Position numbers and translations under genes: made by a program
Shown here: piece by piece, positions 34,274 through 42,896 of the stretch
How positions within the stretch are numbered: the stretch's first letter is position 1
How the letters are laid out: the number at the start of each line of letters is the position of its first letter
Notes under the pieces: generated by a model
The model's database searches: none
Told to the model about the DNA's origin: nothing
What the model saw: the letters and a program-made list of their open reading frames with translations, nothing else
From: JASSUD01 sp031963405
GTDB taxonomy: Bacteria; Pseudomonadota; Gammaproteobacteria; Burkholderiales; Burkholderiaceae
Assembly (NCBI GenBank): GCA_031963405.1
Contig: JASSUJ010000001.1
Span: forward strand, 2,294,001-2,358,000
DNA length: 64,000 bases
Direction of reading: 5' to 3'

Positions 34274-35262
34274 AGCTTCTTTGTTATCCCCTCATTGCCC
34301 ATTTGCTCTTGCCAGGCGTTTTGGCAAGCTGTGCAAGCGCGGCAATTTTATACATGCTATTGCGCACCGGTTTGGCGTGGAAGTTAGCCACGGATACGCC
34401 TAATCATCGCTCTTTGCATACGCAGATCACGCCGCGCATGGGTGGCTTAGGCATTGTGCCGGTTGCGGTGTTGGCGATGGCATGGCTGACTCCTTCATTA
34501 AGGTGGATAGCGGTTGGCGTATTGCTATTGGCGCTCGTCTCCTACCTTGATGATCGATGGGGCTTGCCAGCTAGATATCGTTTTGCCGCGCATATTGCCG
34601 CGGTAGCTTTACTGTTTATAGCCTATCCGTTTGCGCTAACCATCTGGGTGATAGGGCTCGCGATTTTTTGCGTGTGGATGGTTAATTTATACAATTTTAT
34701 GGATGGTGCGAATGGTCTCGCAGGCGGCATGGGCGTGTTAGGCTTCGCCGCTTATGCTGTAGCAGCAGCCTCTACCCATACTGAGTTAGCTTTAGTCTCA
34801 GCTGTGCTGGCCGGTGCGTCGCTTGGGTTTTTGATATTCAATTTTCCGCAAGCGCGCCTTTTTCTTGGGGATACGGGCTCGATTACACTAGGTTATTTAG
34901 CAGGCGTGCTGGGCTTACTGGGTTGGCATTGGGGTGCGTGGCCAATCTGGTTTCCTCTATGGGTATTTGCACCGTTTATTGCCGATGCGTCAGTCACTTT
35001 ATTACGTCGCTTGCTTAAAGGTGAGCGGGTCTGGCAGGCGCATCGAGAACATTATTATCAGCGCCTAATCAGAATGGGGTGGAGCCATCAGCGCACGACG
35101 CTGGTTTGGTATGCGGTGATTTTGTTAGGCGTTATGTTGGCCGTGTTTGGGTTGTATCTACCCGCGCAGGTGCAAGTCGCTGTGCTGGCTAGCTGGGCAG
35201 CTGTATTGGTCTTGTTAGGTTGGCAAATAGATCGCCATTGGCTAAGAGCTTGTTCAGATTAG
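34270..35262 (+). CDS. Polyprenyl-phosphate sugar-1-phosphate transferase (WbiH/WbpL-like, MraY-WecA family)
   Basis: 330 residues with about ten hydrophobic segments. DTPNHRSLHTQITPRMGG near the N-terminus, YNFMDGANGLAGG (Asp-rich site), FLGDTGSITLG and the cytoplasmic HREHYYQRLI loop identify the family. It starts a glycan by moving a sugar phosphate to undecaprenyl phosphate. A second enzyme of this family is encoded at 39019-40116. Confidence 0.92.
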   Translation: MKLLCYPLIAHLLLPGVLASCASAAILYMLLRTGLAWKLATDTPNHRSLHTQITPRMGGLGIVPVAVLAMAWLTPSLRWIAVGVLLLALVSYLDDRWGLPARYRFAAHIAAVALLFIAYPFALTIWVIGLAIFCVWMVNLYNFMDGANGLAGGMGVLGFAAYAVAAASTHTELALVSAVLAGASLGFLIFNFPQARLFLGDTGSITLGYLAGVLGLLGWHWGAWPIWFPLWVFAPFIADASVTLLRRLLKGERVWQAHREHYYQRLIRMGWSHQRTTLVWYAVILLGVMLAVFGLYLPAQVQVAVLASWAAVLVLLGWQIDRHWLRACSD

Positions 35263-35332
35263 ACCTAGTTAACGACGCTGTGTTTGAAGCGCGCAATAGG
35301 CGTGCAATTGATGAGTAAATAATAAGCAAATA

Positions 35333-37213
35333 ATGAGTAAATTCAAAAATTTAGCCTTTTCCTTAGCCGCTTTTTTATTCGATCTTAGTGCAGTGGCAGT
35401 AAGCTGGATGCTCGCCTATTCGATTCGTTTTAACGGTGCATTGCCTGTGGCTTTTTGGCAAGGCGCATGGCATGCGCTGATTTGGGTTTTGCCCATTCAC
35501 GCCGTGATGTTTCGCCTGTTTGGCCTGTATCGAGGCATGTGGGTATTTGCGAGCTTGCCTGACCTGCTGCGCATTGCTCGGGCAGTCGTAGTAAGCGCTG
35601 TGCTGGTAATGATAGGCGCAGTCATGATGCAACCCGACCCGATTGTGCCGCGCTCGGTATTGTTGCTCACGCCGACCTTACTCTTTTTATTGATGGGGGG
35701 CTCCCGCGCGGCTTATCGTACGATGAAGGAATTTTATCGTTATGGCGGTTTAATTGGCCAAGGTAAGCCAGTTATTGTGCTGGGGGCAGGTGAAATAGGC
35801 GCAAGCTTGGCTCGTGAATTATCACGCTCAAGTGAATGGCGTCTAGTCGGCTTATTAGACGACGATTTAAATAAGCGCGGGCGGGAAATTTACGGCTACA
35901 AAGTACTTGGGCCAAGCAGCGAATTGCAACATTGGGTGCAGCAGCTGAAAGCGAAGCATGTGATTATTGCTATGCCCTCCGTGCCTGTTGAAACCCATCG
36001 CCGTGTCGCAACCCTATGTGTACGGGCCGGCGTTAGTGTGATGGTACTGCCTGCTTTAACGCCTACCGAAGGCCAAGCCTTTTTACCGCAGGTGCGGCAA
36101 ATTGACCTGGAAGATTTGCTGGGACGTGCGCCTGTCATGATTGACTCGCCACACGTCGAAACCATGCTCAAGGGACAGGTCGTGATGGTGACTGGCGCCG
36201 GCGGGTCAATTGGCTCTGAGTTGTGCTGGCAGATTTTAAAATTTAGCCCAGCACAACTTATCGCTTTCGAGCTATCCGAATATGCGCTCTATCAGCTCAC
36301 TGAGAAGTTGCAAGAAGCCTACCCAACGCTTTCTGTCATTCCAATTATTGGGGATGCGAAAGATGCTTTGCTATTGCAGAACATTTTCTCACGCTACACC
36401 CCTCATATCGTGTTTCATGCCGCGGCCTATAAGCATGTGCCGCTGATGGAAGAGTTAAATGCGTGGCAGGCGGTGCGCAACAATATACTCGGCACTTACC
36501 AAGTAGCACGGGCCGCGATGCAGCACCAAGTTAAGCGCTTTGTGCTGATTTCTACCGATAAAGCGGTAAATCCCACCAATGTAATGGGGGCGAGTAAGCG
36601 CCTGGCTGAGATGGTGTGCCAAGCTTTGCAGCAAAGCAGCGCAAGCAATAAAAACAGCGCAAGCAAAGAAAGCAAAATAAGCACTGAATTTGAGATAGTG
36701 CGCTTTGGTAATGTGCTGGGTAGCGCGGGTAGTGTCATTCCAAAATTCCAGCAGCAAATTACCAAGGGCGGCCCAATCACCGTCACGCATCCTGATATCA
36801 CCCGCTTTTTTATGACCATTCCGGAAGCTTCGCAGCTTGTGCTGCAAGCATCGAGCATGGGGCAGGGGGGCGAGATTTTTATTCTGGATATGGGGCAACC
36901 GGTACGTATTGCTGATTTGGCGCGAGACTTAATTCGTTTATATGGCTTTTCTGAGGAGCAAGTTAAGATTGTCTATACCGGCTTGCGCGTAGGCGAGAAG
37001 CTCTATGAAGAGTTGCTTGCCGATGATGAAACCACACGCCCAACGCCGCATCCTAAGCTACGGGTTGCGCGGGCACGTGAAGCAGGCATGGATTTACTCG
37101 ACGAGCTGCTGCCTTGGCTAATGCAGCCGCGTATACCAGACGATGATGAAGTACGTCTTGATTTAAAGCGTTGGGTGCCTGAATACATACCCATCAATCA
37201 GCCAATTTCGTAA
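35333..37213 (+). CDS. wbiI: UDP-sugar 4,6-dehydratase of the WbpM/WbiI type
   Basis: 626 residues. Four N-terminal membrane helices, a first NAD-type fold (VIVLGAGEIGASLAREL) and a second catalytic fold with MVTGAGGSIGSELCWQI, HAAAYKHVPLMEEL and the Ser-Met-Lys type active site STDKAVNPTNVMGASKR. It makes UDP-4-keto-6-deoxy-GlcNAc (to QuiNAc/FucNAc). A low-complexity Ser/Asn/Lys insert (SSASNKNSASKESKIS) sits near residue 440. It ends the three-gene block with the epimerase and transferase genes. Confidence 0.93.
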   Translation: MSKFKNLAFSLAAFLFDLSAVAVSWMLAYSIRFNGALPVAFWQGAWHALIWVLPIHAVMFRLFGLYRGMWVFASLPDLLRIARAVVVSAVLVMIGAVMMQPDPIVPRSVLLLTPTLLFLLMGGSRAAYRTMKEFYRYGGLIGQGKPVIVLGAGEIGASLARELSRSSEWRLVGLLDDDLNKRGREIYGYKVLGPSSELQHWVQQLKAKHVIIAMPSVPVETHRRVATLCVRAGVSVMVLPALTPTEGQAFLPQVRQIDLEDLLGRAPVMIDSPHVETMLKGQVVMVTGAGGSIGSELCWQILKFSPAQLIAFELSEYALYQLTEKLQEAYPTLSVIPIIGDAKDALLLQNIFSRYTPHIVFHAAAYKHVPLMEELNAWQAVRNNILGTYQVARAAMQHQVKRFVLISTDKAVNPTNVMGASKRLAEMVCQALQQSSASNKNSASKESKISTEFEIVRFGNVLGSAGSVIPKFQQQITKGGPITVTHPDITRFFMTIPEASQLVLQASSMGQGGEIFILDMGQPVRIADLARDLIRLYGFSEEQVKIVYTGLRVGEKLYEELLADDETTRPTPHPKLRVARAREAGMDLLDELLPWLMQPRIPDDDEVRLDLKRWVPEYIPINQPIS

Positions 37214-37300
37214 GAGCCTGTTCACGATCTCCGTAAAAGGCCGTGATTTGTGTTGTTGTCAAATCCTGGGCGGCTTCGGAATCCCCATTTTCCGAAGCCG
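37212..37300. repeat. Truncated family B element, copy B6
   Basis: AAGAGCCTGTTCACGATCTCC, AAAAGGCCGTGATTTGTGTT and GTCAAATCCTGGGCGGCTTC follow family B order, then it breaks off. It starts in the stop codon of the wbiI-like gene (taAGAGCC), as B1 does at yqgE. The remaining gap 37301-37616 has no recognisable feature apart from an A-rich stretch (37455-37500). Confidence 0.75.
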
Positions 37301-37616
37301 CTGACATTCCTCTAGCCAGGCAAAGGCATGCAAGGCATGCCGCTTGGCGTCCAGTACTTTGGCCTTAATCTTAATTCTAATTTGATATCTCTTGGATAGC
37401 GACGGGGCCTCTTCTCTTAATCCTGGCGTAGTAATATCCTCAAACTGAGACTCGACTTAAAAAAATAAATATAAAAAAAGAAAAAGTAGATAAGTTTAAG
37501 AAGTCTTCAGTCCATATCAACTGTTTGATCGACTACTTTATAGCTAAGCGTATAACGCCGCTCTCGCCTAGCGTGATGCAGGCACGCCTCAATACTATAA
37601 ATAGGAGAAACTGCTG

Positions 37617-38945
37617 ATGTTTTCAATTCCTCCCATTACCGTACAAAGCATCCCTAATGCGCGGCCAGAACAAGCTCATGCAGCTGATCCTGAACCCCCT
37701 GTAAAGACGCCGACTCCCTCTTCACCGTTAGGGGATCTTTCGCAGCCTAATCGGCAAAGCGCGTCCTGTAATTATAGAAAAAGTAAGCAAATAATTAAAA
37801 AAGATGCTGAAGAAGTGATTGCTCAGAAACGTTGGGAGATGCTTATAAGAGAGCTTCCCCGGCAAGATCAACTGCCTCTCGAGCTTGGGCTGGAACCCTG
37901 TTCGGAGGAGGAAAAAGGTCCACCTATCAAAAAATTGCTGGGCTATGTAAAACAGTTTTATCCACTTCTTATGGAAAAAGCCCAACCAATAGCGAAAGAG
38001 GATATAGCCATTTGTCGAGAAGCATGTGCTGATATTGTTATTCAAATATTGAAACGCAGTGAAACGCAATTTTCGAACTTATCGCTAGAAAATTTGTCAC
38101 TTTTTTGCTTAGCTTGGATTAATGCGCACAAAAGCCAGGGGCTAAAAGAAGAGGCGCTACCAGAGAAAGTCCGTCAAGATACGTACACGGCTATTATTAA
38201 TAGCATAGTTGAACGCAAAGAGCAGCTTGGCAAATTACCGCTGGAAAATGTGTCTATTTTGGCGCGTATTTTGATTGAGACGTGGACAAATCAACTGGAA
38301 AACGATGTCGCTATGCATGCTGCCGCGCATGTTGCTATTGCTAAGGAGGTTTATAGGCGTAAGGAGAAACTTCCACCTTTGCCTCAGGACAATAAAGATG
38401 CGCAAATTTTGAGATTTACTTTCAATATTGGTGGAGTAGCTGAAAAATCACAGCACAAAAATGAAGATGCGCGAGCTTTGGGAAGTATTGTTCATGCAGT
38501 ACATAAATTTAGGAGGGAGCTTGCAGCATTACCGTTAGAAGAATTTGTGCGCTACGCACATCCTTACTTTAATGCGCCAGCAAACAAGAAGTCAGGCTAT
38601 CAAACTATGTATGCGATGCTTGCTGATGAGGTTGTAAAACGTGGGAAGCAAATTGCAGGTTTACCGAAAGAAGCTGTAAAAGTTTTGATGTCTATTGTGC
38701 TTCGACTTGAGCCAACTGAGGAGAATAAAATATATATTCCATCTCTTCTTGCGATTGCAGAAGAGATGGTTACAAAATCTCCTCAATCCAAAGCATCCGA
38801 TTCAAAAGCGCCAAAAGATGTGATGGTTTTATGTGGGGTTTTGACAGGTGGCGAAAATTTGATAGTTGGTTGCAGTGCAGAGGAGAGAGAGAAATTGTTG
38901 TCGTTGTTGCAGCAACAACAATTACAAACCAAAGTCCCAAAATAG
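37617..38945 (+). CDS. Unknown helical-repeat protein, candidate effector
   Basis: 442 residues after a good TAGGAGA site. The first 60 residues are Pro/Ser-rich and disordered. From about 140 on, a helical unit recurs every 50 or so residues around a xxLxxLPLExv core: FSNLSLENLSLFCLAW, LGKLPLENVSILARIL, LAALPLEEFVRYAHPY, IAGLPKEAVKVLMSIV. This resembles solenoid repeats such as those of plant-pathogen RipS/XopAD or organellar RAP-type proteins, but I cannot assign a family. The C-terminus ends in a Gln run. No neighbours are co-transcribed. Confidence 0.7.
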   Translation: MFSIPPITVQSIPNARPEQAHAADPEPPVKTPTPSSPLGDLSQPNRQSASCNYRKSKQIIKKDAEEVIAQKRWEMLIRELPRQDQLPLELGLEPCSEEEKGPPIKKLLGYVKQFYPLLMEKAQPIAKEDIAICREACADIVIQILKRSETQFSNLSLENLSLFCLAWINAHKSQGLKEEALPEKVRQDTYTAIINSIVERKEQLGKLPLENVSILARILIETWTNQLENDVAMHAAAHVAIAKEVYRRKEKLPPLPQDNKDAQILRFTFNIGGVAEKSQHKNEDARALGSIVHAVHKFRRELAALPLEEFVRYAHPYFNAPANKKSGYQTMYAMLADEVVKRGKQIAGLPKEAVKVLMSIVLRLEPTEENKIYIPSLLAIAEEMVTKSPQSKASDSKAPKDVMVLCGVLTGGENLIVGCSAEEREKLLSLLQQQQLQTKVPK

Positions 38946-39018
38946 CTGAGCAGCTGTCCTCACTCCGAGGCTGGAGTTATCAATGCCAACCCTTTTTCGT
39001 GAGAAGCTGTTCGAGTCG

Positions 39019-40116
39019 CTAGCTTTTGCGCCGATAAATCAGCCAGCGCGGCACGTGAAATCGCACAATGCTGAGATAGAGCCAAATATAAGTCGCGACA
39101 AACAAGGCCACGCAGCAAATCAGTACCTCTGTATATTGCCAAAATAGCGTCGCTGGGATCACGGCGACTAGGCATAAGAGCCATAAATAGGGCGAGGTCA
39201 TCGAATTGCGCTGCGTTAGCGTTTGGGCATGAGGTATGCCAACTGCCCAGCGCATCAGTCGTTTATAAATCAACATATGCAAATGCACGCCATCTGGCAC
39301 GCTTGGCGACATGCCACGCACCCAATACTTGCGATAGATTGAAAAACAAGTCTCAAAAATGGGGTAAATCACCATAAGCACTGGATACCAAGCAGAGACT
39401 TCGGCATGGCGCATCACAAGTAAGATGGATAATTCCCCCAGCATAAAACCAATGAAATAAGCGCCGCCATCGCCTAAAAAAATTAATCCGGCGGGGAAAT
39501 TCCAGACGAAAAAGCCAAGAATGGCACCCATCATCATCAATGCCGCTGAGAGCACAACTGGCTCTGATACGCGAAATGCTACATAGGCTAATGAGCCAAA
39601 CATCATCAACGTAACCATACTAGCCAGGCCATTAAATCCATCAATAATATTGATCGCATTGGCCAAGCCAGCCACGGCTAACACTGTCAATATCAGTGCA
39701 AGCAATGGAGAGGCGCAGACACCATAAAGCGGCGCAATATCAAGGCGAGTGATATGAATGTCCAGCGCGTAATAAGCCACAAGTGCTGCAGCCGTCGTGC
39801 ACATCAAACGGGTAAAAGGCGTGACACGTTTGGTCAGATCTTCTGCAAAACCGGCGAAAAAAGCCGGTAAGCCACAGGCAGTGAGAAGCAAAATTGCATT
39901 TGAAACACTCGGATAACTGCGCTGCAACTGCACGGCTGAAAAAATTAAACCCAGCAGAACACCAAGTCCACCAATGCGTGGAACAGGCCGCGTATGAAAT
40001 TTTTGCGCACCGCTTAAATGACTATCGGCAGCAAAAGGCAGATAGAGATGGGCATAACGTACGATGGCAAGCGTGACAAAAAGCGAAATAAAAAAGCTAA
40101 AGGTGAGACTAAGCAT
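39019..40116 (-). CDS. WecA-like polyprenyl-phosphate sugar-1-phosphate transferase
   Basis: 365 residues from the ATG at 40116; the longer frame to 40209 reads into a family A repeat. KFHTRPVPRIGGLGVLLG, the NIIDGFNGLASM active-site region, FVWNFPAGLIFLGDGGAYFIG and the HLHMLIYKR loop place it in the MraY/WecA family, second copy in this window. It may start a separate glycan or provide a different first sugar. Confidence 0.9.
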   Translation of the reverse strand: MLSLTFSFFISLFVTLAIVRYAHLYLPFAADSHLSGAQKFHTRPVPRIGGLGVLLGLIFSAVQLQRSYPSVSNAILLLTACGLPAFFAGFAEDLTKRVTPFTRLMCTTAAALVAYYALDIHITRLDIAPLYGVCASPLLALILTVLAVAGLANAINIIDGFNGLASMVTLMMFGSLAYVAFRVSEPVVLSAALMMMGAILGFFVWNFPAGLIFLGDGGAYFIGFMLGELSILLVMRHAEVSAWYPVLMVIYPIFETCFSIYRKYWVRGMSPSVPDGVHLHMLIYKRLMRWAVGIPHAQTLTQRNSMTSPYLWLLCLVAVIPATLFWQYTEVLICCVALFVATYIWLYLSIVRFHVPRWLIYRRKS

Positions 40117-40141
40117 AGTGAAAACGATGGCCTGCTTATTT

Positions 40142-40246
40142 AAGGAAGGGCTGCATAACCTGGGTAGCGGCGTCATGTCGCTTTGCCGCACAAGTGTACG
40201 GGCAGCCAAGGCATGATTTGTCCCTCAGCTTAGGCAGATCTGCTTT
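40142..40246. repeat. Family A element, copy A10
   Basis: AAGGAAGGGCTGCATAACCTGGG pairs imperfectly with CCCTCAGCTTAGGCAGATCTGCTT; the core AGCGGCGTCATGTCGCTTTG, CCGCACAAGTGTACG is in family order. It sits just upstream of the wecA-like gene. Confidence 0.85.
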
Positions 40247-40247
40247 A

Positions 40248-40352
40248 GGAAAAGGCTGAATAAGCGCTGAGTGGTGTCATGCTTGGCGGCTAGTGCAGGC
40301 GCTGCCTGCGCCTGCATACCTGGCTTATGCTTGATGCAGTGTTTCCTTAGCA
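40248..40352. repeat. Family A element, degenerate tandem copy after A10
   Basis: GGAAAAGGCTGAATAAGCGC at the left and CTTGATGCAGTGTTTCCTTA at the right resemble A13 arms; the middle TGGTGTCATGCTTGGCGGC keeps the first part of the core, then a GCAGGCGC...GCGCCTGC hairpin replaces the apex. Confidence 0.6.
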
Positions 40353-40552
40353 GCCGTTCTCTGCGAGTTTGTTTGGCCGAGCTGCCTTTAATCCTGTGTA
40401 GGTTAGGGGAGCGCAGAGACCCCAGCAGGCCGTCTGAAAACAAGCCTCAGGTCGTGGATTGATTAAAAGCAGCTCGCCTAGGTTGGGGGCGAACTGAATT
40501 CAATACAGCGTCCCAACAGCTTGTGTGGGTAAGGGGGATGAAGTTTTGAGGA

Positions 40553-40600
40553 GGAGGTGTTGGGTTGGGGTTCCTGAGTCACCCCAACAGACTGCCTAAA
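40553..40600. repeat. Family C core fragment, copy C5
   Basis: GGTGTTGGGTTGGGGTTCC followed by CACCCCAACA repeats the inner hairpin of C1 and C2 without clear outer arms. The stretch 40360-40550 has no recognisable feature. Confidence 0.5.
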
Positions 40601-40641
40601 GATAAAGCTCAGCTCGCGAATTGATGAAAGGCAGTAAGGGC

Positions 40642-41682
40642 TTAAGTCTTCATGCAATGTGTTTGCCAGCGCCATTGATCGACACACATTTGAGCTATGC
40701 CGTGTGTCGCTTGCCAGCCGAGTAGGCGTTGCGCGGCCGAAGCATCAGCGTAACAAGTGGCGATATCACCAGGGCGGCGCGGGACAATTTCATAAGATAT
40801 TTTGCGAGCGCTTGCCGCCTCAAATGCACGAATCAATTCGAGCACACTATAGCCACGGCCGGTACCCAGATTGACTACAAAACTCTTATCCTGTGTAGCA
40901 AGCGCATCCAAGGCAGCTAGGTGGCCGCGTGCCAAATCAACCACATGAATATAATCTCGCACTCCCGTGCCATCAGGAGTTGGATAGTCGCCCCCAAACA
41001 CAAGCAATTTATCGCGCTGACCTGCTGCGGCTTGGGCGAGGCATGGCATAAGATTATTTGGCGTGCCACATGGATCTTCGCCAATTAGTCCACTTGGGTG
41101 AGCCCCCACTGGATTGAAATAGCGCAGCGTCGCAATCTTCCAGCTGTTATCTGCCTGGATTAGGTCGCGTAATATTTGTTCAGCAATAACTTTGGTTTGC
41201 CCATACGGATTGGTTGCAGACAGTGGAAATGATTCGTCGATAGGCACTTGGTGAGGATTGCCATAGACCGTCGCAGAGGAGCTAAAGACAAGCTGTTTGA
41301 CGCCATGCGATTGCATGGTTTCAAGTAACACTAATAAGCTGTCTAAATTATTTCGATAATATTCAAGCGGCTGCGCGACCGAGACGCCCACCGCTTTTAG
41401 CGCAGCGAAATGAATCACTGCAGTGATCGAATAAGTCTCAAAAATGCGCGTAAGCGTAGCTTGATCTTGTACGGGGGCGGCAAAAAACGTAAGGCGCTTG
41501 CCAGTGATCTGCTCAATGCTTGCGAGTGCTGCGCGTTTGCTATTGATAAGGCTATCGATAACGACTACCTGATATCCACTATTGAGTAGCTCAATACAAG
41601 TATGCGAACCAATATAGCCCGCGCCACCTGTGACTAAGATGGTCCCTTTCTTTGTTTCTCTAGAGGTTAAGTTAGAAGCCAT
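40642..41682 (-). CDS. galE: UDP-glucose 4-epimerase GalE
   Basis: 346 residues from the ATG at 41682 (a TTG at 41694 would add four). ILVTGGAGYIGSHTCIELL, VIHFAALKAVGVSV, SSSATVYG and Y-x3-K in NPYGQTKVIAE, then RYFNPVGAHPSG are classic GalE. It interconverts UDP-glucose and UDP-galactose (and possibly the GlcNAc/GalNAc forms) for LPS. Followed on the same strand by repeats, preceded by a GT4 gene 27 bp away, so the two probably share a transcript. Confidence 0.96.
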   Translation of the reverse strand: MASNLTSRETKKGTILVTGGAGYIGSHTCIELLNSGYQVVVIDSLINSKRAALASIEQITGKRLTFFAAPVQDQATLTRIFETYSITAVIHFAALKAVGVSVAQPLEYYRNNLDSLLVLLETMQSHGVKQLVFSSSATVYGNPHQVPIDESFPLSATNPYGQTKVIAEQILRDLIQADNSWKIATLRYFNPVGAHPSGLIGEDPCGTPNNLMPCLAQAAAGQRDKLLVFGGDYPTPDGTGVRDYIHVVDLARGHLAALDALATQDKSFVVNLGTGRGYSVLELIRAFEAASARKISYEIVPRRPGDIATCYADASAAQRLLGWQATHGIAQMCVDQWRWQTHCMKT

Positions 41683-41708
41683 AATTTTTTGCAACTAGCG
41701 TGCTCGTA

Positions 41709-42863
41709 TTACTTGCTGTGCTGTGGGTTAGGTGTTGTATTAAGCGTATCAAGCACCGATAAATAGCGGTGAATAATTTTTTTTTCGTCAAATTCGCGAG
41801 CGATTTTTTCACGTGCTTGCTCACCCATCACACGTCTTTGATTGGTGCTCATCAAGAGCATCTGCTCCATCTTCGCGGCAAGGTCGGTGGCGCTTTTTGC
41901 CGCACATAACAAACCAGTTAATCCATCGTCAATGACATCACGACAGCCTGGTACATCGGTTGCCACTGCCGGACGCCCCAATGCAGCGGCTTCAAGCAGA
42001 GTACGCGGCACTCCTTCACGGTAGGAGGGCAGCACAACACAATCAGCACGGGCTATATAGCTACGAACATCGCTTGTGGTGCCCAAATAATCAACGATGC
42101 CTTCGGCTCGCCAACGCTCAATATCAGCCGCTGAAATAGCGCTTGGGTTAGCCACATTGCCTGGCCCAAGTAATGTGAAGCGAGCTTGCGGATACCGTGC
42201 CTTGAGCTGGCGTGCAGCTTCAATATATTCCCCAATGCCCTTATCCCATAACAGACGACTAATTAAAATAAATTCGAAATCTGCTTTATCTTGGATGGGT
42301 GGCGCTAGTGAAAATTGCTCAAGGTTAATCCCTTCACTAGGTAGGATATGCGCACATTTTGGTTTGGCCAGTAATTTGGCGCGTACAAAATCAGCGCGAT
42401 CGTCAGCATTAAGAAACCAGACCTCGCATGGAAATCTAAACGCTAAACGATAAAGCTGCTTGGCAATATAAGCCGTTAAATTTTTTCGTGTGAAGGTATA
42501 GCCAAGTCCAGTTGTGACTGCGATTGACTTTACACCTGCAAGCCAAGCCGCAAGCGAGCCGTAAATATTTGGCTTAATCGTATAGTGAAAAATTAAGTGC
42601 GGCTTAATCGTTCGATATTTTCGGTAGAGGCTAATGAGCGTGCGCAAGTCGGTAAATGGATTGATGCCTTGCGCCGATAATTTCAGGTCAATGCAGTGGC
42701 AGCCAAGCTCACGTAAAGGTTGAAACGCGTCGTCACGTGGCGTGATAAGCGTGACTTCAACGCCTTGTTCGTGCAGTGCGCTTAGTAAGCCACGTCGATA
42801 GTGATAAATAGACCATGCACTATTAGAGACAAGACACACACGTAGCGGAGTATTAATTTTCAT
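41709..42863 (-). CDS. Family 4 glycosyltransferase
   Basis: 384 residues. GT-B fold with an N-terminal VCLVSNSAWSIYHYRRGLLS, and the C-terminal donor site FILISRLLWDKGIGEYIEA, ...LPSYREGVPRTLLEAAALG (E-x7-E pattern) and ATDVPGCRDVI. It is related to WbpH/PglA-like enzymes that add hexosamines or galactose to lipid-linked glycans. It lies in one direction with wzx (33 bp upstream) and galE. Confidence 0.9.
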   Translation of the reverse strand: MKINTPLRVCLVSNSAWSIYHYRRGLLSALHEQGVEVTLITPRDDAFQPLRELGCHCIDLKLSAQGINPFTDLRTLISLYRKYRTIKPHLIFHYTIKPNIYGSLAAWLAGVKSIAVTTGLGYTFTRKNLTAYIAKQLYRLAFRFPCEVWFLNADDRADFVRAKLLAKPKCAHILPSEGINLEQFSLAPPIQDKADFEFILISRLLWDKGIGEYIEAARQLKARYPQARFTLLGPGNVANPSAISAADIERWRAEGIVDYLGTTSDVRSYIARADCVVLPSYREGVPRTLLEAAALGRPAVATDVPGCRDVIDDGLTGLLCAAKSATDLAAKMEQMLLMSTNQRRVMGEQAREKIAREFDEKKIIHRYLSVLDTLNTTPNPQHSK

Positions 42864-42896
42864 GAGCCGCTTTAAAAATATCTTCTCAAATTGAAT

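Noticed and set aside
40117..40209. N-terminal extension of the WecA-like protein
   Set aside because: It runs into repeat A10 and the family begins at MLSLTF.
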